Under the pieces are notes generated by a model that was not told the origin of the DNA, made no database searches, and worked only from the letters and a program-made list of their open reading frames with translations. A stretch of 64,000 nucleotides of DNA from Rhizobium rhizogenes (lineage in GTDB: Bacteria; Pseudomonadota; Alphaproteobacteria; Rhizobiales; Rhizobiaceae). The DNA lies in contig NZ_CP019701.2 of the NCBI RefSeq assembly GCF_002005205.3, forward strand, positions 1,860,001 through 1,924,000. Reading direction: 5' to 3'. Position numbers and translations under genes: made by a program. How positions within the stretch are numbered: position 1 is the stretch's first letter; the number at the start of each line of letters is the position of its first letter. Positions 35,416 to 44,744 of the stretch are shown one piece after another.

Positions 35416-35519
35416 GACTGTCCGGACATTGGATCACGCGGCCGCGCGCAATCGCGCAGAGCAAACCGGCGGGACAGGGAGGGCCATACCGTTTTCACCG
35501 GGAATTTCCAACCTTCCCG

Positions 35520-35786
35520 TCAAAACGGTTCGGCCTGCTGCGAAGTCTTGTCCACCACCTCGGCTTCCGGCCGGTCACCGCCCTGGCTATATTCCTCGTG
35601 CCATTGGCCGCGCTCGTCCTGATAGCTGATTTCCTCGTCATCGCCACCCACCTGCTGCTCGGCGGCAACGATACGTGCGGCTTCGACGGCATCGGCATAG
35701 GAAGGGAAGGTTTCGGAATAGGCGCCATTCATGCGGTAAGCGAAGCCCCCGTCATGTTCGACGATTTCATACACCACTTTGGTCAT
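35520..35786 (-). CDS. DUF2188 family small protein
   Basis: Acidic protein of 88 aa; the first half (VVYEIVEHDGGFAYRMNGAYSETFPSYADAVEAAR) matches DUF2188, a short beta-alpha domain of unknown function. The C-terminal tail is rich in Glu, Asp and Gln. I chose ATG 35786, which has AGGAGG seven bases upstream. It sits alone between a LysR gene and the divergent antiporter gene. Confidence 0.78.
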   Translation of the reverse strand: MTKVVYEIVEHDGGFAYRMNGAYSETFPSYADAVEAARIVAAEQQVGGDDEEISYQDERGQWHEEYSQGGDRPEAEVVDKTSQQAEPF

Positions 35787-35980
35787 GCATGTTCCTCCTG
35801 TTTCGGTAGGCGACATGGCAACCACAACCGCGCTTCAAGCATTGCACCCGACGGGGACACCGCGGCATGAGCAGCATGTCCTGCGACATCACTATCCTAC
35901 CAAAAGCATTCAAGCGCAAATCCTGCTTGATCTGGAGGACGATACGTCACAGCCTGCGACCGACAGGGGAAGGGAAATCA

Positions 35981-37087
35981 ATGGCGGGTTCTATTCTGAA
36001 ACAGGAGCGGATGCTGCTGCTCGCGATACCGGCGGCAATCGTCGCCTACTTGGCCGAGCATGCAATATTCGAAGCCGGAAAAACGGCGGCACTCATCGCC
36101 GCGGTCGTGCTCATCGGGCTTATCGTTCTCGTCTCGATGCGGGTTGCCCATCATGCGGAGATTCTCGCCGCCAAGGTCGGCGATCCCTATGGCACCATGA
36201 TCCTGACGCTCTCGGCGGTCGCCGTGGAAGTGCTGATCCTCGCCATCATCATGAGTGAATCCAGTTCGCCCACGCTGGTGCGCGATACGATCTATTCCGC
36301 CGTGATGATCGACATCAACGGCATTCTCGGCCTTGCGGCGCTTCTCGGTGGCCTTCGCCACGGCGAGCAGCCCTATAATGACGATTCCGGCAAGACCTAC
36401 GGCGTGATGATCCTGACGGCGATGGGCATATCGATGATCGTGCCGGAATTCATTCCGCAACAGAGCTGGCACGTCTATTCCGCCTTCACCATCGTCGCGA
36501 TGATCGCGCTATATGCGCTTTTCCTCAAAATGCAGGTCGGCCCGCACAGCTACTTCTTCAGCTACGCCTATCCCCGCAAGGCGCATCCGGCCGGTCAGCC
36601 GTCTGACAGCCATGCGGAAGAGGAGGACGAGGGCAGCGTGCCGCTCTCCATCGGCCTCATCATCGCCGGTGTGGTGCTGATCGGCGCACTGGCCGAATTC
36701 ATGTCGGCCTTCCTCAGCGAAAGCCTCGAGGGCACGAGCGCACCGCCGGCGCTGATGGCGGTGGTGGTGGCGACGATCTCGGCATCGCCGGAAATCCTCA
36801 CCGCGCTCCGGTCCGCCTTGCGCAACCGCATGCAGGCCGTGGTCAATATCGCCATGGGCGCATCGCTCTCGACGGTGATCCTGACCGTGCCTGTCATGGA
36901 GGGTATCGCGCTCTATACCGGCCAGCCATTCATCATGGCGATGACGCCGGTTCAGACCGTCATGGTCTTCATCACCCTCATTGCCGCAGCCATCAACCTC
37001 AATGACGGTGAGACCAACGCAATCGAGGGAATGACGCATTTCATTCTCTTCGCCACCTTCATCATGCTGCTGTTTCTGGGGCTTTAG
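35981..37087 (+). CDS. chaA: Calcium/sodium:proton antiporter (ChaA type)
   Basis: Inner-membrane cation exchanger of 368 aa with two Na/Ca exchanger domains and about 11 hydrophobic segments. Conserved acidic repeats are visible (LSAVAVEVLILAIIM and VATISASPEILTAL). A short charged cytoplasmic loop (SHAEEEDEGS) divides the halves. I chose ATG 35981 with AAGGGAA upstream; the longer frame adds a Lys/Arg-rich unconserved stretch. Expected to export Ca2+, Na+ or K+ at alkaline pH. Confidence 0.87.
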   Translation: MAGSILKQERMLLLAIPAAIVAYLAEHAIFEAGKTAALIAAVVLIGLIVLVSMRVAHHAEILAAKVGDPYGTMILTLSAVAVEVLILAIIMSESSSPTLVRDTIYSAVMIDINGILGLAALLGGLRHGEQPYNDDSGKTYGVMILTAMGISMIVPEFIPQQSWHVYSAFTIVAMIALYALFLKMQVGPHSYFFSYAYPRKAHPAGQPSDSHAEEEDEGSVPLSIGLIIAGVVLIGALAEFMSAFLSESLEGTSAPPALMAVVVATISASPEILTALRSALRNRMQAVVNIAMGASLSTVILTVPVMEGIALYTGQPFIMAMTPVQTVMVFITLIAAAINLNDGETNAIEGMTHFILFATFIMLLFLGL

Positions 37088-37094
37088 CCGAAAT

Positions 37095-37126
37095 GAAAAA
37101 AGCCCGGCATCGCTGCCGGGCTTCCT
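37095..37126. terminator. Terminator between chaA and aspartate aminotransferase
   Basis: AAGCCCGGCA and TGCCGGGCTT around a short loop, preceded by a run of A. On the minus strand the A run becomes a U tract, so it is best suited to the aminotransferase gene, but it may act in both directions. Confidence 0.82.
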
Positions 37127-37146
37127 CGTTCAAGATCGCAGGCCGA

Positions 37147-38361
<1,215 letters not shown>

Positions 38362-38477
38362 CTATTGGGGTTGACATCAGCAGAGGCTGGAAAACTTGTC
38401 TTCTGCGGCACTTTCTATGTCGAAAGACAGGCCTTCTTTCAAGGTCAAAAGCCGGCTTATGTGCAGCAGCGGAGAAT

Positions 38478-38493
38478 TTAAGTCTTCCTTAAC
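38478..38493 (+). promoter_or_regulatory. CtrA-binding box upstream of the EAL gene
   Basis: TTAAGTCTTCCTTAAC is a perfect TTAA-N7-TTAAC, the consensus site of the alphaproteobacterial cell-cycle regulator CtrA. It lies 68 bp before the EAL-domain start, a normal promoter distance. Chance occurrence is possible, so this needs binding data. Confidence 0.55.
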
Positions 38494-38560
38494 CCGGAAG
38501 TAACGCTTGATACGCTACATTCGCGAGCCTAGGGGTCGTATCTCTATAGCTGGTTGAAAA

Positions 38561-39490
38561 ATGGCGCCCAAAAGCATCTTTTCCAGTCTTGTCCGCGAGG
38601 TCGATGGCACATGGTCCACGGCCTATCAAACCTTCAACCTGAAATCGGCCCTGCAACCCATCTTCCGGCGAACGGCAAGCGGCGCGCTCGATATCGATTC
38701 CTTCGAGGGTCTGGTGCGACCCCATCGCAATGGCGAGCCGGTGACCCCCGGTGAATTCTTCTCGCTGGTGGCGTCGGAAGACATCGAAAACATCGATAGC
38801 ATCCTGCGCACGATCCATATTCTCAACACCGGCAGGCTCAACCGTTCCCGCGCCCGCATCTTCGTCAACTTCCATCCGGGCCTGTTCCAGACACCGGCCA
38901 AGATGCGGCAGGAAGTAGAGCGTATGCGGCTTGCCGCCCACGAGGCCGGCATGACGGCGGAACGCATCGTCTGCGAAATCTCGGAAAAAAAGGCATCCGA
39001 CACGCAGATCGTCGCCGACTTCGCCTACCACATGCACGACATCGGCTTTCGTGTGGCGCTGGACGATTATGGCGCCGGTGATTCCGACATCGACCGGGTA
39101 AAGCTCATCAAGCCGGATTATGTGAAATTCGAAGCGGCCTGGGTACGCGATTTCATGCAGAATTCGGCAGGTGCCGCCCTTCTGCGCGTCATCGTCCACC
39201 AGTTCCGCGAGGATGGAATAGAGCCGGTATTCGAAGGGCTGGAGACGGGCTGGCAGGTCGATCTGTGCGAAGAACTCGGCGTCCTGCTGATGCAGGGCTA
39301 CGTTCTGGCCAAGCCCGAACTCGCCCCCACAAGTTTCGACGCGCGCTTTCCCGAACTCGGCAGCGCCTATTTCAACGCCCCGCCGCGAACCGACAGGCCA
39401 GGCACGATACCGCCATTTTTCCGGGAAGAGCGCCCCGCCGACCCCCATCCCCTACGCCAGACCCGGACCTTCGGAAAACGCGGTCTTTGA
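38561..39490 (+). CDS. EAL-domain protein, putative c-di-GMP phosphodiesterase
   Basis: Stand-alone EAL domain of 309 aa with no sensor or GGDEF partner. The signature EAL is EGL here (SFEGLVRP), but other catalytic positions are kept: Asn in FVNFHP, Glu in CEISE, the paired Asp in ALDDYGAGDSD, Lys in PDYVKFE, Glu in FEGLETG and Gln in LLMQGY. It may thus be active despite the Ala to Gly change. The C-terminal 45 residues are Pro/Arg-rich and probably disordered. Upstream lies a CtrA-type box, which would tie c-di-GMP breakdown to the cell cycle. Confidence 0.85.
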   Translation: MAPKSIFSSLVREVDGTWSTAYQTFNLKSALQPIFRRTASGALDIDSFEGLVRPHRNGEPVTPGEFFSLVASEDIENIDSILRTIHILNTGRLNRSRARIFVNFHPGLFQTPAKMRQEVERMRLAAHEAGMTAERIVCEISEKKASDTQIVADFAYHMHDIGFRVALDDYGAGDSDIDRVKLIKPDYVKFEAAWVRDFMQNSAGAALLRVIVHQFREDGIEPVFEGLETGWQVDLCEELGVLLMQGYVLAKPELAPTSFDARFPELGSAYFNAPPRTDRPGTIPPFFREERPADPHPLRQTRTFGKRGL

Positions 39491-39634
39491 GGCCATCCCC
39501 GGCGAAGCAGGCTCCGCAGCAACCGCTGCCACAATATTGCCGCAATAAATGCCGCGGAACGCCAGAATTCGGTCGCCAAGCCGTCCATTTCGAAGCCTTT
39601 TATCCTTCAGGAGCAGGGACAAGAGGCGATCGCC

Positions 39635-39946
39635 ATGTTTACCAACGACCGGACTTCCGTTGAAAGGTTAAGGGCGCAGAGAACGCTGTTTTCCCTCTGG
39701 ATGGCAGTGGCTGCCTTTCTTGTCATCGTCACCATGGCCGCAGGTATCGCGACATCCGCCAACGCGGCAACGCAGACCGTCGATACGCTGCACACCGCCG
39801 CAATCCCGCAAGCAGCGACATCGCGGGCGGGCGGCCACATGCTGCTGCTCATCATCCTTTCGGCCGCGGCCTTCATCGGTCTCGGCATAGGCGGCCTCAC
39901 GCTCACCCGGCGAAGCCTCAAGGATGAGGCCCGCCGCTACAAATAG
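39635..39946 (+). CDS. Small two-TM membrane protein, unknown
   Basis: Protein of 103 aa with two membrane segments (LFSLWMAVAAFLVIVTMAAGIA and MLLLIILSAAAFIGLGIGGLTL) and a basic C terminus. I recognise no family. GAGG eight bases before the ATG supports the start. Coding potential is supported by the hydrophobic pattern, which the opposite strand lacks. Confidence 0.6.
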   Translation: MFTNDRTSVERLRAQRTLFSLWMAVAAFLVIVTMAAGIATSANAATQTVDTLHTAAIPQAATSRAGGHMLLLIILSAAAFIGLGIGGLTLTRRSLKDEARRYK

Positions 39947-40118
39947 GCCGTTGCCCGACAGCCTATGCCTGCCGGCCACCGTCTTTCGCCGACTTGCGGC
40001 ACCAGCAGCTTGCTGCTAAAGCATCCGGGAAAACGTCGGATCGACATTTCAAAAAATCCCCGAATTGCCAAGGCCGTGCTCGAATGATCCTCCGGCCCCT
40101 GCTGTGCTGGTGCCTATC

Positions 40119-41021
40119 ATGACGCGTATTCAGGCCAATATGCTGCTTCTTCTCGCCGCAGCAATCTGGGGCGGCGGCTTTGTCGCGCAATCCTCCGCCA
40201 TGGCCTCGATCGGCCCGTTCTGGTTCGCCGGCCTGCGTTTTGCCATCGCCGCAATCGCCGTGCTGCCCTTCGCGATGCTCGAAACCCGGTCGAAAAAATC
40301 GCCGCCGCGCCGCAAGGAAATCGGCAGCTTCATCCTCGTTGGGCTCGCCCTGTTCGGTGGCGCCACCACCCAGCAGGTCGGGCTTTTGACCACCACCGTC
40401 ACCAATTCCAGCTTCCTGACCGGGCTTTACGTCATCTTCGTGCCTGTCATCGCCGTCGTCCTTTATCGTCGCCATCCGCACTGGATCGTCTGGCCCTGCG
40501 CCCTGATGATGCTGGGTGGCATATTCCTCCTGTCCGGTGGCGCATTCGAGGCACTGACACAGGGGGATATTCTCAGCATCATCTGCGCCTTCTTCTGGGC
40601 AATCCAGATCACGCTGGCGGGGCGTTTCGTCTCCGAAAGCGGGCGGCCGCTCGCGCTTTCCTGCACACAGTTTGCGGTTTGCTCCCTTCTTAGTTGCATG
40701 ATCGGCGTCTTCTTCGAACCCATCAGCATGGCGTCCATCGAGGCGTCACTGGCGGAAATCCTTTATGTCGGCCTCGTTTCCTCCGGCCTCGCCTTTGTTC
40801 TGCAGGTCATCGGCCAGCGCTACACCACGGCGCCGCAGGCGGCGATATTCCTGTCCTCGGAGGCGCTTTTCGGCGCATTGCTGGCCTCGATCTTTCTGCA
40901 GGAGACCATTTCAAACGCAGGCTATGTCGGCTGCCTGATCATATTCGTCGCCATATTGATTGTGGAACTCGTGCCTGAACTGACCCGCAAGCGGCAAAAA
41001 ACCGTGGCCGGAACGGCGTGA
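40119..41021 (+). CDS. DMT/EamA family exporter
   Basis: Inner-membrane protein of 300 aa with ten predicted TM helices in two EamA repeats (about 5-135 and 150-285). Typical motifs are AAAIWGGGFVAQ near the start and SSEALFGALLASIFLQE in the second half. Family members export amino acids or metabolites; the substrate is unknown. I chose ATG 40119 (MTRIQANMLLLLAA), since the longer frame is not hydrophobic or conserved. Confidence 0.9.
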   Translation: MTRIQANMLLLLAAAIWGGGFVAQSSAMASIGPFWFAGLRFAIAAIAVLPFAMLETRSKKSPPRRKEIGSFILVGLALFGGATTQQVGLLTTTVTNSSFLTGLYVIFVPVIAVVLYRRHPHWIVWPCALMMLGGIFLLSGGAFEALTQGDILSIICAFFWAIQITLAGRFVSESGRPLALSCTQFAVCSLLSCMIGVFFEPISMASIEASLAEILYVGLVSSGLAFVLQVIGQRYTTAPQAAIFLSSEALFGALLASIFLQETISNAGYVGCLIIFVAILIVELVPELTRKRQKTVAGTA

Positions 41022-41466
41022 CGCGAAAAGAACCGTTTTTTCTCCATCTTCGGAAAAACACGGTTTAGCGTTCAAAATTTTGCCGGCAATACCCGCCGCA
41101 ACCGGCAATTATTTCATCAATTATCGATTATGCGGAAAAAATATGCGATCCCACGTCGTAATTCTACCGCAGGTTTTTTATCTGACAAAAAGCCCGTGAA
41201 AACTTTTGCTTGCCAATTTTCGATAAACGCATCACTCTACCGCGGTTCGGGCAATTTGCGAGCATGGGAAGGCCTATAAATTTGCGCACCGGGGACGCTA
41301 TAAACCCTGGGCGGTGGGACGAAAAACGTTGGATGAGAACGCCATTACTTCCTGCTGCGAAGGTCCATTTTCTCAATAGTCAAGAACTGCCTGCCAACGC
41401 CCTCGCGGGGCAAAACTGTAATGCTGCCTGTAGCTGAACGCGGGCAGAGCGAAAAGGACCTGATGC
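41022..41466. other. Long cspA leader region
   Basis: A 445-bp gap. Near its start, 41031-41066 forms an inverted repeat (AACCGTTTTTTC...GGAAAAACACGGTT), a possible end for the DMT exporter transcript. The last 150 bp before cspA are likely the cold-shock 5' leader: an inverted pair CTGCC...GGCAG (41427-41455) lies just before the ribosome site and could sequester it. No gene is seen. Confidence 0.45.
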
Positions 41467-41682
41467 ATGGCCGAAACTGGCACCGTAAAATTCTTCAATA
41501 CAGACAAAGGCTTCGGCTTCATCAAGCCAGACAATGGTGGCGCTGATATCTTTGTTCACATCTCTGCTGTACAGGCTTCTGGCCTGTCCGGACTTTCAGA
41601 AAATCAGAAAGTGAGCTTCGACACGGAACCGGATCGTCGCGGCAAGGGCCCGAAGGCAGTCAATCTGCAGATTGCTGGCTGA
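41467..41682 (+). CDS. Cold-shock domain protein (CspA family)
   Basis: Single cold-shock domain of 71 aa, an RNA/ssDNA chaperone. RNP1 (KGFGFIKP) and RNP2 (DIFVHIS) are intact. Slightly longer than E. coli CspA because of a basic GKGPKAVNL tail. Ribosome site AAGGACCTG precedes the ATG. A long leader upstream may allow temperature-dependent control, as in other csp genes. Confidence 0.95.
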   Translation: MAETGTVKFFNTDKGFGFIKPDNGGADIFVHISAVQASGLSGLSENQKVSFDTEPDRRGKGPKAVNLQIAG

Positions 41683-41709
41683 CCCTAAAACGGCTTTCTT
41701 TTCTAGTTG

Positions 41710-41738
41710 AAGCCCGGCAGGAATGCCGGGTTTTTTTG
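41710..41738 (+). terminator. Rho-independent terminator of the csp gene
   Basis: AGCCCGGCA and TGCCGGGT flank a short loop and are followed by seven T. Confidence 0.9.
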
Positions 41739-41768
41739 TGCGTTCTGCGGGCCTCAATGGGCCGGCAC

Positions 41769-42413
41769 TCAGAGCCCCTTGAGATAGGGGTTGGTGAGCC
41801 GTTCCTCACCCAGCCGTCCACCCGGGCCATGGCCGCAGATGAAACCGACATCGTCACCCAGCGGCAGGAGCTTGTCGCGAATGGACGCCATCAATTGCTC
41901 GTGGTTTCCGCCCGGCAGGTCCGTGCGCCCCACCGATCCCGAAAACAGAACGTCGCCGACATGGGCGAAGTTCTGGTCACGATTGTAATATATGACGTGA
42001 CCGGGCGCATGGCCCGGGCAATGATAGACCTCGAAGACGTGGTCTCCAAAGGAAACTTTGTCGCCTTCCTTCAACCATGTATCAGGCACCACATTCTTCA
42101 AGCCGCTGATGCCGTATTTCTCCGCCTGCACCTCGATCCTCTCCAACAGAGGCCGGTCATCCTCATGCGGCCCGATGACCGGCAAGGAGAGTTTCGCGCG
42201 CAGTTCGTCCGCGCCGCCGGCATGGTCGAGATGCCCGTGCGTCAGCCAGATTTCCTTCAGCGTTATGCCGTTTTCGGCAACCACCTGGAGAATGACATCG
42301 ACATCTCCGCCGGGATCAACGACGACACCTTCCTTGGTATCCTGGTCGAAGAGAACGGTGCAATTCTGCTCGAACGGCGTGACCGGAATAATGCCCGCCT
42401 GCAACTTTCCCAT
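41769..42413 (-). CDS. MBL-fold hydrolase, glyoxalase II-like (YcbL type)
   Basis: Metallo-beta-lactamase-fold hydrolase of 214 aa. The metal motif THGHLDHAGG gives His59, His61, Asp63 and His64; further ligands are in CPGHAPGH, HVGDVLFSGS and ICGHGPGG. It is shorter than true glyoxalase II and lacks its C-terminal glutathione-binding helices, fitting the YcbL-type thioesterases with broad or unknown substrates. Its own transcription unit on the minus strand. Confidence 0.88.
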   Translation of the reverse strand: MGKLQAGIIPVTPFEQNCTVLFDQDTKEGVVVDPGGDVDVILQVVAENGITLKEIWLTHGHLDHAGGADELRAKLSLPVIGPHEDDRPLLERIEVQAEKYGISGLKNVVPDTWLKEGDKVSFGDHVFEVYHCPGHAPGHVIYYNRDQNFAHVGDVLFSGSVGRTDLPGGNHEQLMASIRDKLLPLGDDVGFICGHGPGGRLGEERLTNPYLKGL

Positions 42414-42646
42414 GTCCGTATCTCCCTGTCTGACAAATTCCGCCTCCTATAGCCTGCAGCCGGTTTCCGCACAATGGCGGAGGACCATCCGCGCTTTTCA
42501 GCCCTGCGGCCACCTCAAAAAATAACGATAAAATTCAATTGGATATTTGGGAAAGCACCATGGCGGACGGGCATCGCCGCCGAAAAAATGTGGAACGCCC
42601 CCGTGCCTGTGGCGTTGTAGCTCCAGTCTTGAAAGGAGTGAGACAC

Positions 42647-43252
42647 ATGGACAAGACGCTTAAAATGCTCATGGCTGGCGGCGCCTTCGCCTTGACGGCC
42701 GGTTACGCAAACGCCGCCATGGTCGCCACCACCGCATCGGACATTTCCGTTCGCTCGGGCCCCGGTGAAGACTATCCCGAGCTGGGTCTGGCAACACGGG
42801 GCAGCAATGCCGTGCTGGATGGCTGCATGGAAGGCAGCAGCTGGTGCCGCATCGAGGTCAACGGCATGCGCGGCTGGGCCCATGCCGATTATCTGAATGT
42901 CATGTACGAAGGTTCGCCGGTCATTCTGGAAGAGCGCCGCACGGAACTCAGCGTGCCGGTCGTGACCTATGAAAAGACGGCAAGCGTGCAGGCGGAACCA
43001 AATCCCGGTGACCAGAACCTCGGCCGCGTCGGTGATGTCGACATCACCCCACCGGACGCTGTCATTACCTATATGGATGAACATCCGGCCGAAACCATTA
43101 CCTATGACGGCGATATTGCCGTAGGCAGCACTTTGCCGCGCGATACCCGCCTCGTGGAAATCCCCGATTATCAGTATCGTTATACAAGGGTGAACGACGT
43201 GCCGGTTCTGGTCGAACCGTCAACCCACCGGATCGTCTACGTCTATCAGTAA
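42647..43252 (+). CDS. Exported SH3-domain protein with DUF1236
   Basis: Periplasmic or surface protein of 201 aa. An N-terminal signal peptide (MDKTLKMLMAGGAFALTAGY, cleavage near ANA) is followed by a bacterial SH3 domain (about 25-85; ISVRSGPGEDYPELG, WCRIEVNGMRGWAHADYL) and a C-terminal DUF1236 segment (DYQYRYTRVNDVPVLVEP). SH3_3 domains often bind peptidoglycan. I chose ATG 42647 with AAAGGAG upstream. A strong terminator follows. Confidence 0.85.
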   Translation: MDKTLKMLMAGGAFALTAGYANAAMVATTASDISVRSGPGEDYPELGLATRGSNAVLDGCMEGSSWCRIEVNGMRGWAHADYLNVMYEGSPVILEERRTELSVPVVTYEKTASVQAEPNPGDQNLGRVGDVDITPPDAVITYMDEHPAETITYDGDIAVGSTLPRDTRLVEIPDYQYRYTRVNDVPVLVEPSTHRIVYVYQ

Positions 43253-43299
43253 ACATCCGGCGGTCACTGGACTGACCGGGACCGACAGCATGAAAAGAG

Positions 43300-43335
43300 A
43301 AAAGAGCGCGGGCTTCCCCGCGCTCTTTTCTATTT
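43300..43335 (+). terminator. Rho-independent terminator after the SH3 protein gene
   Basis: AAAAGAGCGCGGG and CCCGCGCTCTTTT form a 13-bp stem with a short loop, followed by a T-rich tail. A symmetric A/T flank means it may work both ways. Confidence 0.9.
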
Positions 43336-43471
43336 CCGGTAAATGCCGCTCAGGATTCCAGTTGCACCCGCCCCCGCAGCATATTATCCACCGCAACAGA
43401 AAATGATCGGCGGCATTCTCCCGAGCGGACGCATTTTCGGCTATGTTTACAGAATATTGGCGCATCGACGC

Positions 43472-43999
43472 ATGTCAGCCGCAGAATATGAAGGAACCGC
43501 AGTGCCACCGCAATCGCTCAAAACCGCCGCCGCCCGACAGATACCGGCACTCCCGAAGGTTGACGACGGCAAGATCGACTTCGATACGATCGAGGCGCTG
43601 TTTTTCGCCTATCGCGATTTCGTCTCCGATCCCGACGTCATCCTGTCGAAGCTGGAATATGGCCGCGCACATCACCGGGTGGTCTATTTCGTCAGCCGGC
43701 AGCCCGGCATGACGGTGGCGGATCTGCTCGACACGCTGCAAATCACCAAACAGAGCCTTGCCCGCGTGCTCAAGCAGCTGATCGACGACGGCTATATCCG
43801 CCAGATGGCCGGCCCGGAAGACCGCCGCCAGCGCAGGCTCTATCCGACACTGACGGGCCGCGAACTGGCGCTCGCACTGAGCGAGCCGCAATCGCGCCGC
43901 ATCGATCGGGCACTGGAAGGGCTAGGACCCGACGCCCGCGCCTGCGTGCGCAAATTCCTGGCGCAGATGCGCAGCCCGGCAACCGGCGAAGGTGACTGA
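43472..43999 (+). CDS. MarR family transcriptional regulator
   Basis: Regulator of about 175 aa with a MarR winged helix (HRVVYFVSRQPGMTVADLLDTL, TKQSLARVLKQLIDDGYIRQ, wing PEDRRQRRLYPT). The start is uncertain: ATG 43472 lacks a clear ribosome site, while GTG 43502 has GAAGGA six bases upstream; a longer frame from 43343 has a Pro-rich unconserved N terminus. The response regulator gene begins just after its stop, so all three downstream genes are likely one operon. A MarR-OmpR pair recalls petP-petR of Rhodobacter; that comparison is by layout only. Confidence 0.87.
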   Translation: MSAAEYEGTAVPPQSLKTAAARQIPALPKVDDGKIDFDTIEALFFAYRDFVSDPDVILSKLEYGRAHHRVVYFVSRQPGMTVADLLDTLQITKQSLARVLKQLIDDGYIRQMAGPEDRRQRRLYPTLTGRELALALSEPQSRRIDRALEGLGPDARACVRKFLAQMRSPATGEGD

Positions 44000-44000
44000 C

Positions 44001-44714
44001 ATGGCGACAGCAACGACAAAGCGCCCGCCGGCGGATGACGACGCCGCACATCTCCTGATCGTCGACGACGATGCACGCATCCGCGATCTTCTGCAGCGCT
44101 TCCTGGGCGACAAGGGTTATCGCATCTCCGTTGCCGCCGATGCGGCCGAAGCGCGCCGCAAGATGGTCGGTATCCGGTTCGACCTCCTCATTCTCGACGT
44201 GATGATGCCGGGGGAAAACGGACTTTCTCTCACACGGTCGCTGAACGAGGACAAATCCGTGCCGGTCATTCTTCTGACCGCCCGCTCGGAAGCGGATTCC
44301 CGCATTGCAGGTCTGGAAGCCGGCGCGGATGACTATCTCGCCAAGCCCTTTGATCCGCGCGAACTTGTCCTGCGCATCAACAATATCCTGCGGCGCAACA
44401 CCTCGCCGGATACGCCCAAGATCGAACAGATCATGTTCGGCCCCTACAGCTTTTCCATTCCCAAGAAGGAATTGCGGCGCGGCCCCGAAACGATCCGCCT
44501 GACGGACCGCGAACAGGAGATCATGCTGCTGTTTGCGCTCCGCGCCGGCGACACCATTCCGCGGCACGAGCTGGTCGAGGCGGAATCGGAAGTGGGCGAA
44601 AGAACCATCGACGTGCAGATCAACCGTCTTCGCCGCAAGATCGAGGACGACCCTGCCAATCCGGTCTATCTGCAAACCGTGCGCGGCATCGGCTACCGGC
44701 TGAGCGTGGACTGA
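44001..44714 (+). CDS. OmpR family response regulator
   Basis: Two-component regulator of 237 aa. Receiver domain (about 20-135) with acidic pair IVDDD, phospho-acceptor Asp66 (LLILDVMMPGE) and Lys in YLAKPFDP; C-terminal winged helix (about 155-235) with VQINRLRRKIEDDP recognition helix. I chose ATG 44001 with GAAGG eight bases upstream; a GTG at 43992 would overlap the MarR stop. It lies between the MarR gene and its likely kinase. Confidence 0.93.
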   Translation: MATATTKRPPADDDAAHLLIVDDDARIRDLLQRFLGDKGYRISVAADAAEARRKMVGIRFDLLILDVMMPGENGLSLTRSLNEDKSVPVILLTARSEADSRIAGLEAGADDYLAKPFDPRELVLRINNILRRNTSPDTPKIEQIMFGPYSFSIPKKELRRGPETIRLTDREQEIMLLFALRAGDTIPRHELVEAESEVGERTIDVQINRLRRKIEDDPANPVYLQTVRGIGYRLSVD

Positions 44715-44744
44715 CAGGCACCAAACGAAAGGCGGGCTGACGGC

